From Chara braunii (taxonomy: Eukaryota; Streptophyta; Charophyceae; Charales; Characeae): a DNA stretch of 24,591 nt. Made by a program: the position numbers and the translations under genes. The notes under the pieces are model-generated. The model did no database searches. It was given only the letters and a program-made list of their open reading frames with translations, and had not been told where the DNA came from. Below, one piece after another: positions 1 to 9,039 of this stretch. Each line of letters opens with the position of its first letter. The stretch's first letter is position 1. Where the stretch lies: NCBI GenBank assembly GCA_003427395.1, contig BFEA01000023.1, forward strand, positions 3,846,829 through 3,871,419. Reading direction: 5' to 3'.

Positions 1-130
1 CCCCTGGCCCTGCAGCCCCGCCCAGCTCCCGGCCCCAACCCCACACCCCCGCCCCCGCTTCCAACCATCCCCGGCCCCGCACCCCGCTCGGCCTCGGCCC
101 CAGCCCCACGCCCAGGGCCACCCCGAGCTC
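1..130. repeat. C-rich low-complexity stretch with G4 motif on the minus strand
   Basis: The plus strand is a run of C-blocks separated by short spacers. Positions 1-23 contain four C-runs (4, 3, 4 and 3 nt) with spacers of 3, 5 and 1 nt, which is a canonical G-quadruplex motif on the minus strand and an i-motif on the plus strand. More C-runs follow to about 120. No open frame here looks like a known protein. The window edge cuts the tract, so its full extent is unknown. Confidence 0.6.
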
Positions 131-244
131 ATTAAGGGAGGGTGTAGCCCCGGGGCCGGGTCCAAGGTGGACCCAAAATTGCATTTTCGCAGTTAGGCAC
201 AGGGGGTGCAAGCTTCTGCTGCGCACCCCCTTGTATTTCTTTGA

Positions 245-270
245 TTTTTTTTTTTTTTTTTTTTTTTTTT
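245..270. repeat. T26 homopolymer
   Basis: An uninterrupted run of 26 T lies between a GC-rich block (131-244) and another GC-rich block (271-370). It could be the reversed poly(A) tail of a minus-strand retroelement ending here, but I recognise no LINE or SINE body on the right. Slippage or a homopolymer assembly artefact is equally possible. Confidence 0.5.
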
Positions 271-370
271 GGCCCCTCCCATGTCGGGGTCAGGGGACCA
301 CCGCACCGGACCCCCGGGGCTCCCCCGGACCATCGAGGCCGGGGCTGTGACAACCGTGGGCCCAGCGCCT

Positions 371-1004
371 GGGTGAGCCTAATTGGCTTCAGGCATTTAC
401 ATCTATTGTGAGGGGTGAGCGGTTATTGAGGGTCTTGAGGATAGCTGACCGTTCGGAACCCCCTGCATCTCTGTATTTGAATGCAAACCCCATCCCGGAC
501 CTATTTACTGAGTTCAAAATCCTTTACGATCTCTCGTTCAGGCTGCCTTGACCTTTGCTTATGGATAACAAAGTGGCTTTGTTGCTCATGGATGCGGTAG
601 CGTTCAAGTTTCAGCCTCGCACCCCTTTGCAGGAATGGGGCCCGACTGAAATCTTGGAGGCCTTTTCGGTTGAACCCTCGGCCAAAGAGTCAACCGACAC
701 CCAGGGGGGAGAGCAAACATGGGACCGGTAAGCCCATCCGACAGCCAACTCATAGCGATGGTACTCTCGGTAAGAACAGAAAATTCCTTGTTAGGTAGTT
801 CCTCGAAGGAAACTGTGAAGTTACCCACCGTTACTTCACCAGTTTCTCTTATGTAGGGAACCATCGACATTCAGTTGCCGGTCCATGTCCCTCGCGGGTA
901 CTGCTACCTTCTGATTACGGTGCTACAGGCGTACCTCAAGGCCATTACTATCCTTGATCACGGCATAGGTCTCAGCCACCAGAGGGATCATGCACTGATT
1001 CACT
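371..1004 (+). other. Unassigned stretch upstream of the gypsy RT remnant
   Basis: No recognisable gene is present. A short open stretch (about 45 codons, roughly 417-550, plus strand) ends in TGA and does not match a family I know. The position, directly 5' of the Ty3/gypsy RT remnant and on the same strand, is where gag/protease sequence would be expected, but I see no zinc knuckle or DTGA-type protease motif. It is either strongly decayed gag/protease or unrelated DNA. Confidence 0.3.
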
Positions 1005-1790
1005 GTCGACTATATCGATATTCCCTAAAGGAGCACCACTTGGTGTTGGATTGAATACGAGAATTTGAGCGCCTTGGTTGGGTGGAATCGTTGCTGGGTC
1101 CATATTCATTTTCGGTGGTTTTGGTACCAAAATGAAACAGTGTGATCCGCATTTGCATTGACTACCGGAAGTTAAACGCCATCATGATTAAGGACGTTTA
1201 CCCCTTGTCCCGGATTGACGATCTCTTGGTCGCCTTTTGATCTGCTCGGTCCTCTCGAAATTCGATACTTTACACTATCATATCGGAAGAAAAGCCCAAA
1301 ACGGCCTTTGTCTTGTTTGAGGGCACGTGGCAGTGGGTCCGATGCCAATGGGAAACCTTCAATGCCCTGCACACCTTTCAACAGACCATGAACATGGTCT
1401 TTATCGAGTTCGTTAAGAAACACGATTAGCCCAACCCTTGATTAACTTCTGCGTGAATGTGTATATGGATGATATTTTGATCTTTTCCAAAACACACGAG
1501 TACCACGTGGAGCATGTGGAGCGGGTCTTGCATGCATTGAAAGATGCAGGGTTCAAAGTTGTGTTGTCGGAGTTCTCCATTCTAGGCTACATTGTGGCCA
1601 TCGAGGGTTCAAGTTTGAGCGCCACAAGAGGCCTTGGTCCTAATGGCGTTGATTCAAGTGTGAGCCTATCTCAAGCTAGCCTTCTTTGCGCGCATCGCGA
1701 AACCTCTAATGACCCGCTCGAAAAACTACCTCTTCTTCAACCGGAATGGATTTTCCTACCAATTTACAACCCTCAACTTTTGAATATCCT
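1005..1790 (+). pseudogene. Decayed Ty3/gypsy reverse transcriptase (RT to RNase H connection)
   Basis: This is a broken pol fragment of a Ty3/gypsy LTR retrotransposon, whose intact enzyme copies element RNA into DNA in cytoplasmic particles. In order on the plus strand are an N-terminal segment (about 1005-1130), the hallmark ICIDYRKLNA followed by KDVYPLSRIDDLL (1148-1230), an FSKFD segment (from about 1252), KTAF (about 1298), the catalytic YMDD box followed by ILIFSKT (1462-1497), a LGYIV segment (about 1580-1600), and FARIAKPL (about 1685-1708), typical of the stretch linking RT to RNase H. Segments fall in different frames: IDYRKLN in frame 2, FSKFD and YMDD in frame 1, FARIAKPL in frame 2. 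In-frame stops include TGA at 1133 and 1238 and TAG at 1427. The metal-binding YMDD survives, but the gene cannot encode a full enzyme. No LTRs, integrase or gag were recognised. The family assignment is firm; the ends are approximate. Confidence 0.88.
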
Positions 1791-1799
1791 TCACTTGTT

Positions 1800-2260
1800 G
1801 GATTTTCATTATGGCTATGCAAAAAATCATGGCTGAGATCCGCCTCAAGTGTCTTTGTCGCTTCATACATTAGGGACTTCATGTTTGGGATTTTAATGTG
1901 GTCTGGACCGATATATTAATGAATAACAAATCCCCTCCGATAAGACATTAGGGATAATTAAGCATTTTTGCACGCGAAAAAACAACAAATTTAAGACGAG
2001 ATATTTTGGTTTAACAACAGGCTTATATTTCTCAGCAAAAAATATAAGGAATACTCCATACAACTGGGGGTTGGAAAATTCGAACGACAGGTTAAGATTC
2101 ACCAACAATCACAACAACTATAACAACACGACCATTCGAACACTCGAGTTGCATCACTGAACGACCAACCCATAATACAAGCAAAGTGCACAAGCTACAT
2201 GAAGAACTATAAGATTTTGACTAATGACGATGCGAAATAATAGTATGAGTCCGAGAGAAA
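1800..2260. other. AT-rich stretch without a recognisable gene
   Basis: This lies between the gypsy RT remnant and LINE-A. I see no protein motif, RNA gene or clear repeat. Short open frames on either strand lack recognisable motifs. Confidence 0.5.
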
Positions 2261-2269
2261 TTGACATGA

Positions 2270-3315
2270 CACCAAACAAAAGGGACAATGGACACTAATG
2301 TTTTTTGCCACGCTCGAGCACGTACGTGCAAAATGGTCATAGAAGTACTGGTGGACGCACATAAGGGGTAAAAATAGGTGGTGACCATAACTTCTCACTG
2401 CCTTAAAATACCTAGGGCTTTTCATGAAAACCTTTTCACCTCAAGATGAACACAACAAAGTACTAGCGTAATAGAGGTGGAGATCGAACGCTTCTTACAA
2501 CCGCTAACTAAGGGACTTAGAGATGAGTACAAGATATGATTAAAAAGTATCTTACCAAAGAAGAGATTTCGATGATGCTATTACAAATGGACGAAGAAAA
2601 AACATCGAGATTGAACAACCTCCCGAAGGAATTTTGAGAGACTTTTTGGATCCAAATGACCCCGAAGCTGATGGAGTTATACAGACAGGTATGAGAAATG
2701 GACAAGACGGGGCAAGTGGTTTGGCAAGGAGTCATATTTTTGTTGTAAAAAAAAAAAAAAACAAAAAAAAAAAAACATTAAGAACTATCGACCAATTACC
2801 TTGTTGATCGTAGTCTATAAGTTGTTAGCGAAGACCGCCACGAGGATTCGGATGGATGGCCGGTTGGCCCCGGAAAATCAGAGATCTCCTTGCAGATATC
2901 AGTTCGACAGGGAAACTCGATAACCCTTTTCATCGTCATGAATGTCTTCGCAGCGAACCTGCACACCAACGAAGACATTAAAACGCTACACATACCATTT
3001 ATCCCTAATGATGCACTACTCCCTCTTCACAGACAATCTTATCTCATGGTGGATGCCTCCCCCGAGAACATGAGAGAGATTATAAAGCTTACGGGGTGAT
3101 TTACTGAGGTGTCTAACATGACAGTGAAACGAAGGAACAAAACACAGGTCCAGGGGTAATTCATTTATTGTGTTGAGGATAAAAAAAACATACAGTGACT
3201 CTCCTAGGAGTATAGGCGCGCGTGACTACAAAAACTTACAGTCCCAAGAAAAAAAGTTGGGTTGAAGCAACCAAAACGATGTAAAGGATTGGGTTCATTT
3301 ATACACTGAAAACCA
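2270..3315 (+). pseudogene. LINE-A: decayed ORF2 fragment of a plant-type LINE
   Basis: This is a fragment of the ORF2 polyprotein (endonuclease-RT linker and RT) of the same family as LINE-B, in opposite orientation. Plus-strand reading shows GTMDTN..ARAR at 2282-2320 (LINE-B has GSMDTK..ARAR), LNNLPKEF followed by a TGA at 2635-2637, a PKLMELYRQV segment followed by TGA at 2692-2694, a lysine/poly-A tract (2747-2775), KNYRPITLL..VYKLLAK (about 2779-2835), SVRQGNS (about 2899), a SNMTV..NKT segment near 3112-3145 and a LLGV-type segment near 3200. RT motif A (DFEKAY in LINE-B) and the catalytic FADD-type box are missing or unrecognisable: the sequence jumps from the KLLAK region at about 2870 straight to SVRQG near 2895, an internal deletion. 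Stops and frameshifts are numerous. It cannot be autonomous. No 3' end or poly(A) tail was identified. Confidence 0.82.
2747..2775 (+). repeat. Interrupted poly-A tract inside LINE-A coding sequence
   Basis: A15-C-A13 lies just before the KNYRPITLL segment. LINE-B has a shorter A10 tract (T10 on plus at 10544-10553) at the homologous place, read as lysines. This is therefore an expanded lysine-codon tract within ORF2, not a 3' poly(A) tail. Confidence 0.7.
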
Positions 3316-3487
3316 GAATCAAATCTAAGAAGTAATTGTCACTCTATTTATTTTCATTGTTTGCTAATGAGTTGAATGAGATAATTTTTACAGGCTTAGG
3401 CTCAAGACCTTGTGTTCAATAAAAGTTCGGTCTGATAACCTTAAATTCGATAAAAGGATCGGTTTGATTTACCGCCTCGTTTCTTTC

Positions 3488-4445
3488 TCTTCATGCTCAG
3501 TTATCTTCCCATTCTTTTATGTCTACTTTCTTCGTTTTTTTTTTTTTTTTTTCTTTACGACTAGACACGATATAGATTAACATTATTGGATGTTGCCTCT
3601 CTGTGAAGAATTCGTTAATTTATATAGTAATAAATATCGAAATAAAAATAATATATCATTCCTTCTTCCTTAACAAATACAGACTTAAGTTTTTCAATAA
3701 GTGTGTGAAACCTTGCTTCCTCAATTTTTATCTCCTTGCTTCCTTGACAAAAAAATTATTTGCACAGTAATCAAGACTAAAAATAAATGTTATATCATTC
3801 GTTCTTCCTTGATAGACACATATTTAAGTCTTTTAATGAGTTACTGAAGCCTTGTTTCCTTAACTTCTATGATAAAAACAACGATCAAATTATGTCATGT
3901 GAAAAATAAAAAAATGCAAACTTGAAGACGTGTTGAGTTCTTCTTAGTTTGGTAGTCGCTAAAAACTTCATGCTCACTTATCTTTTTTATTTTTTATCTT
4001 TTTTATTTTTTATCTTTTTTTTTTTTTTTCAATTATATTTTTTATTTTTTATTATGGCGAGAAACGACAATGGTTACATTATTGAATGTTGCCTCTTTGT
4101 GAAAAATTGGTTAATTTACATAGTAATCAATATTGAAATCGGAATGGTATATCATTCTTTCTTCCTTAAAAGATACAAATTTAAGTTTTTCAATGAGTGA
4201 CCGAAACCTTAATTTCTTAACTTCTATCTTCTTGCTTCCTTGACAGAAACCTTATTTGCACAGTAATCAAGACTATAAAGAATACTATATCATTCCTTCT
4301 TTCTTGATAGACATACACTTAAGTCTTTTAATGAGTGATTGAAACCTTGCTTCCTTAACTTCTATGGTAAAAACAAAGATTAGATTATGTCATGTGAAAG
4401 ACAAAAAAAATGCCAACTTGAAGACGTGATGAGTTTTTCTTAGTT
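3488..4445. repeat. Diverged tandem duplication, unit about 480 bp, with nested sub-repeat
   Basis: Unit 1 (about 3488-3967) and unit 2 (about 3968-4445) are direct repeats. Both start with TCATGCTCA(G/C)TTATC (3491 and 3968), continue with a poly-T block, TGTTGCCTCT (3591 and 4087), GCACAGTAATCAAGACTA (3762 and 4258) and a TTATGTCATGTGAAA segment, and end with GAAGACGTG followed by TGAGTT. Offsets range from 477 to 496 because the poly-T blocks differ in length. Inside each unit a segment of about 80 bp (TATATCATTC..TTCCTT..TTAAGT..TTTCAAT/TTTAAT) occurs twice about 140 bp apart, giving four copies in all. The sequence is AT-rich and has no credible coding frame. The origin is unknown; it could be a satellite-like or solo-LTR-like duplication. 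Confidence 0.85.
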
Positions 4446-5160
4446 AGGTGGTTGCTTAAGAGATTGGAGTATTGAACTTCCTTCACCGTTTTTCCTTTTT
4501 TGTGTGTGCGCCGCAAGATATGGCAAAAGATATCTAAGTAGTCATTCAATTTCTCCTCGACATTGATACCACCATCTCACTACTACTTCCCGGTTGTCCA
4601 AATTAAATGACCCTTCACAAAATTCTAGAGAAAATCGATGACACTTGGTTGAAAACTCCTTAATATGAAAACATTATTCTTTATAAAAGACCTTAGTATT
4701 CACATGAATTTATGGTTAAAAATCGTAGCTTATGTAGCAAGAGATGTATTAGAGTAGGAAAGTAAGGAGTGAAGTAAATCGACAAGAAGAAAAACATCAG
4801 AATATAGCAAAGAGAGAAAGAGAGCGACTGAGAATTAGGTTGACAAAGTGTAAGGCGGTGAGACTGAGGAACAAATTGAGAGGAGAGAAAAAAAAGCGAT
4901 CCGTGAAGGAGGAATGTGGAGTCGTCATAGCTTAAAAAATATAAAATCATTAAAGCACGACTAAAGGAAAGAAAACCAGAACACACGTCATGAAGCAGCG
5001 ACTCCTCTCTTCTCTCCCTTTTTTTTTTCAGAGAAATTAAGCTCTCTTGCAACCTCATTGTTTTCCAAACATCAACGGTCACTTAAGAAGAAAACATTTT
5101 TAATTTCTTTTGCATTTATTCAAACACTCTTTGACTCTGGGTAATCTTTTAATGATATAT
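4446..5160. other. AT-rich stretch without a recognisable gene
   Basis: A 129-codon frame on the minus strand (5082-4693) is Ser/Leu/Phe-rich because it is read across a purine-rich plus strand. It shows no family motif and looks like a composition artefact. No RNA gene or repeat was seen. Confidence 0.5.
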
Positions 5161-5420
5161 CGTTGTCGAGCGCATGGCTCCCGATGAGGGGACCTTACAG
5201 GTCACGTCATGTAGGATAGGGTCCCGCGAGATACAACTTACCTCCACTGGCAGGAGCTGTCACCATCCCTTGGATAGGCGTATCCCCGCCGAGCTACCGA
5301 TTCACAATACGAAAACTTTTACATGTAATCATAGTGGTGGACCAGCCAATGATGTTTTTTCGTACGTTGTGGCATAAGGGTTACGTGCGGTCACACCTGA
5401 TCAAACCGCACGTGAACTGA
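5161..5420. other. GC-richer island with hairpin and tRNA A-box-like segment
   Basis: This segment has clearly higher GC than its flanks. On the minus strand it contains TAGCTCGGCGGGG (about 5285-5300), which resembles a tRNA/SINE A-box, but no convincing B-box follows. Inverted 9-mers ACGTGCGGT (5383-5391) and ACCGCACGT (5405-5413) form a perfect 9-bp stem with a 13-nt loop. The compositional edge near 5160 suggests an inserted small element, but I could not define its ends. Confidence 0.35.
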
Positions 5421-6629
5421 CACTTGGGGCGATGAACTTTCAAATGCGGCTCTACGCTGGTCGACCAGGACATCAAAACTATATCGCATCTCACTTTCTC
5501 ACAAACATAAAATTCAAACTTGACTTTTTATGCCTAGTCTTTTTTTCAACCCATAACTTATGTTTCACGTGAATAGACTGAGGCTTTCGTGAAAATGTAT
5601 AAATGTAATCGGTATCATAAGTGAAACCATAACACTCGATCATGAAAATCACATTATCAACCATCATGGAGGCACATTATGGAATACCTGTAAATGTGCA
5701 GCCCTTCGTGAAAATCGAGGTTGTACATGACACTTAAGTGATGAACATAAGGTGTTGTGAAGGAAGCATCCTTCACGATACAGAATGGTTGAATAATAAG
5801 TCGTTCATCCCTCACGGCATCTCTGGCCTTTAGGCAAAGCGCAATGATAGACAAGGCGTACGTGTCCAGCGTATAGGGGGAGCATGTTTATGTTGGAGAG
5901 GAAGCTGGAATATCTTGGATAAAGACTTGAAATTCCAGGTTCAGGACCAACGTTAGACTGAACAAACAAAAAAGCAAGATTCTAACACTCCCCTCACGAT
6001 TCAAGATAAATATAGATGAAAGGGGTGTAGAAAGATGGAGAAAAAATAAGGTGATAGGATTGTGCATCATCAGGTTGTCCTTCTTACAGTCCTTTTATGT
6101 AGCTTGTCCTTTGCACTCGACACTGAGTCGACAGATATCCAACCAAAACACTTTAGAGATTGCATTAAGCCTTTAAAAACTAACATGCATAAAACATACA
6201 CATGCAAACGAAACCACATTGCAATGGACTAAACGGCATCAACCTCACCATTATTTGTATCTCAAGTCCGCTTAACTTGCACCAAAGCCTCAACCATTGT
6301 CTGATTTTCCCTTGAATAACAATCAATCCGTTTGAATTACCTCTTTTGAAATAAATCAGATAAAATCCCAAGGAAACCCCTGATCCCACAGTGCCGAGTT
6401 TTAGGTTTGAGATATAAAAATAGATAGAAGTTGAGTCGCAAACCAACCTGCTATCAATTGATAGCAGAAGTTGACAAAGTCTAAAAAGTCTGAAAGAGTT
6501 TGTAGGTAGCGGTGACTTGTGTCACAAAACCAAAGCATGCCTCACATGTCGAGTTAACGGAGGTTAACTCTGTATAGGATTCATAACTTAGCGGTGATGT
6601 CCTACGACGATATGAAAATAACAAAACTT
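5421..6629. other. AT-rich stretch without a recognisable gene; two perfect palindromes
   Basis: No coding sequence was recognised; short minus-strand frames (5854-5657, 6446-6180) have no motifs. Two structures stand out: a perfect 20-bp palindrome at 6448-6467, and an 8-bp perfect stem with 4-nt loop at 6551-6570 (GAGTTAAC / GTTAACTC). Confidence 0.5.
6448..6467. repeat. Perfect 20-bp palindrome
   Basis: CTGCTATCAATTGATAGCAG equals its own reverse complement. It sits in AT-rich DNA with AAGTTGA just outside on the right and GAAGTTGAG about 20 bp to the left. No binding protein can be named from this alone. Confidence 0.9.
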
Positions 6630-6905
6630 CAGGCAACACTTCCCCTAAGGAAGTGCGCCCGCAAAATATGTATTAAACAAAATCTAAAGAGAAAATTTCT
6701 AAATCAAAGGCTACCTTAAAATAAACTTACTGTTTGGTTTCAGGACTTTTAGTAGAAATTTCGGCAGCACTTCTCTTAGTAAGGGAGACTTTCATAATTT
6801 TTACTGTCTTCAAAGATTAGACTAACTCTAGCTCAAAAGACTTTCCAAGATTTTGACTAACTCTGCAACTCCTAGCAGAAATTTCGGCAGCATCTTCCAT
6901 AGGGA
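6630..6905. repeat. Three diverged copies of a hairpin-containing repeat
   Basis: The exact 16-mer AGAAATTTCGGCAGCA occurs at 6754-6769 and 6877-6892. In both copies it is followed by a CTTC..GGGA-type small stem and then a TTCATAATT or CCCATAATT segment. A third related copy near 6630-6665 has GGCAACACTTCC with a clean CACTTCC/GGAAGTG stem and a 5-nt loop. Spacing between the two best copies is 123 bp. The family is unknown to me; it may be LTR or MITE sequence. Confidence 0.65.
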
Positions 6906-7209
6906 AGGACGCTCCCATAATTCCTACTAACTCAGAAGGTAGCCAATATCTGACTAAAGCAAGCATGCACGGAAAAATCAATGCCAATACAGAAACAAAT
7001 GACTACCTACCTATCGCTCAAGCACAAGGCGAACACTAACAGACTAAGCCATCAATTGAAAGGTCAAACATGCGAGTCAAAAGATAGAATGCAGAAACAA
7101 AATTTAAATCGAGTTGACAAAGCAAAGGTATATTGATCAAAATTTATATCTGCATTAACATGTGCAAACCTTTTTCCTAAAAGGTATCTTGTATATGAAT
7201 TAAGGTGGA

Positions 7210-7226
7210 TTTTTTTTTTTTTTTTT
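7210..7226 (-). other. Probable poly(A) tail of LINE-B
   Basis: A 17-nt T-run on the plus strand lies about 630 bp beyond the last recognisable ORF2 sequence, at a sharp change from GC-rich LINE sequence (right) to AT-rich DNA (left). This is the expected signature of the 3' end of a minus-strand LINE. Confidence 0.65.
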
Positions 7227-7855
7227 AAGAAAACAACCCCTATAGTGCTAGTGGTGTTGGTAAGGGCAGACACCGCTAGCGCTGGGGGAGAGGCTCCATC
7301 TATTGGTGGGGAGCATCACCTGCTGGAAAGCGGGTCCAACGCCCCATATACTACAGAATCATGAAAATAGAGGATATACCTGCCAACATTGATTACTCTG
7401 GGATCCAGAGGATTGACTGAGCAGGGTATATAAAAAAACAGGGGAGGGAACCTCTTCGCCCCATGTCGAGCGCCGGATATTTGCTGCTATGAACTAGTTC
7501 CTCCCCGTGAGAACAATGAGAAGGGCTCGACTCGTCAGAGGCCGAATAAGGTAGTGAAAGAAGGATGAACGGGAGGCTGGGGAGGTTTTGGGAATCATGG
7601 CCACAGTCACCCAAATGACACAACGCCTTTGCAATCTACCTGCTGGTGTTCTGCTTACTCCGCTCCGTACCATTGCATGTCCACCATAGCTAGTTGGTGA
7701 GGCGGAAAGGGATCAAGAAAATTTGAGGGTGGCGGTAGCGAGATCTCTTGACCCACTGTTGTCCAGTCTCTGAAGCAGATATGATAGTCCTTCTTGATCG
7801 TCATCCGGTTGCCATCCTGAGTGTGTTAATTGCCTTCTTGGGCGCGACCACCATC
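7227..7855 (-). other. 3' region of LINE-B (3' UTR or decayed ORF2 end)
   Basis: This stretch lies between the last motif-bearing ORF2 frame and the poly(A) tract. It shares the GC-richer composition of the LINE. Two open stretches on the minus strand (about 7838-7660, and 7623-7393) show no domain, so either ORF2 continued further or this is 3' UTR. No separate gene was recognised. Confidence 0.5.
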
Positions 7856-8191
7856 CTACTCGATGACGGCGATTCGGCCCCCATTCTCACCGCCCAGCCA
7901 GTCCCCTGAGAATTGTTGGATTGTTTGTTTAATATTTTTCTGTGTTTGAAACAGATCCAGCTGATTTTTGACTTTTTGTCTTTGTGCCATAAATTCTTGG
8001 TGTGTATATTGTTTAATCATGTCTGTTATATCCTCCTCGGCTATGCAGACCTCTTTTATAGTGTGTATACACTGTCTCCTCCAGATGGCCCACATGACAG
8101 CTATCCTCCCTATCTTAAACATATTGTTTTCAAAGGTGCTACTCGAGGAAGAGGTCCATGCCTTACAAAGTATCGCTCACCAGTCCCATGG

Positions 8192-8467
8192 CTAGCCCAA
8201 TCCAGTGTCCAGCAAGTTCCAGATTTTGTCCCACCATTGCCATGTTAGGACGGCCTCCGGACATTGCAAGAATATGTGTTCTATGGTTTCTGGGATCTTG
8301 CGGGAGGGGAAAGCCTTGTGGCACGACTTGCACCATGAGAGTGTCAGTCCTTCTTGTTCCAAATACGTGCGATCTATTAGCCAGTCATTGTGGGGAGGCA
8401 ACGGTGTTCTATCTGCCACTACAGCGAGGCAAGTTTTGCGGGTCTGGCCCTCGTGAGGGAGAACCAC
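8192..8467 (-). other. zf-RVT-like zinc-binding region of LINE-B ORF2
   Basis: The open frame contains SWCKSCHK and, about 20 residues later, EHIFLQCPEA followed by WQWWDKIW. This C-x2-C ... H-x4-C arrangement with the aromatic-rich tail is the pattern of the zf-RVT domain found after RT in plant LINE ORF2 proteins, thought to bind nucleic acid. All four candidate zinc ligands are present. Upstream and downstream ORF2 pieces lie in other frames. Confidence 0.75.
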
Positions 8468-9039
8468 CGAATGGGGCAGATGACCTCAATCCCCATATTT
8501 AAATGAGATCTGCAACAAGACTTCACAATGTCCTTCAAATATACCTTGGGGCGTAGTAAACGGTAGGTGGTCTTCATCGTTAGGTTGTACAACTTTACAT
8601 TATTTGTTTCCTGGGTTCTACGCCCAGAGTGTCAGTGCCATTCCTCGAGGTCAAAGGGAAGATCTGCAATAGTGGTCTCTAGCTGGAATACTATCCAATC
8701 ATCTTTATCACGTATCAACCGGATCCTGTACAAATCACTATTCCGCCACCATCTCGTTACGTGCAGGGTGTATCTGGTAAGCTTATTGTCTTTCTCTTTG
8801 CGAAAGAGGTTAATCAGTGTTTCGTCTGTCTGTATTATCACAACGCTGCTAACCCTCTCCGGGTCCTCGGGAGCGGATACCCAGTCTCCTTCTACCAGCC
8901 TCGATCCTTTACGCAAGAGGCGCACCCAAACCAGGGGGATTGCGAAGATAAGATTTTTCATGTTTTTTTCTGTGTTGTGACAATGTTTCAGTAACATCCT
9001 CATCTGTGGCTTTGTTTTCCAATCCTTATTGTCTGAATC

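Noticed and set aside
2747-2775. Poly-A tract as the 3' tail of a LINE
   Set aside because: ORF2 homology continues directly after it (KNYRPITLL segment), and LINE-B has a shorter A-tract at the same coding position.
3949-4200. 83-codon plus-strand frame as a membrane protein
   Set aside because: The Phe/Leu-rich part is read from poly-T and TTTTTAT repeats at the junction of the tandem duplication.
4693-5082. 129-codon minus-strand frame as a membrane protein
   Set aside because: Leu/Ser/Phe richness follows from the purine-rich plus strand; there is no family motif, no neighbour support and no supporting start context.
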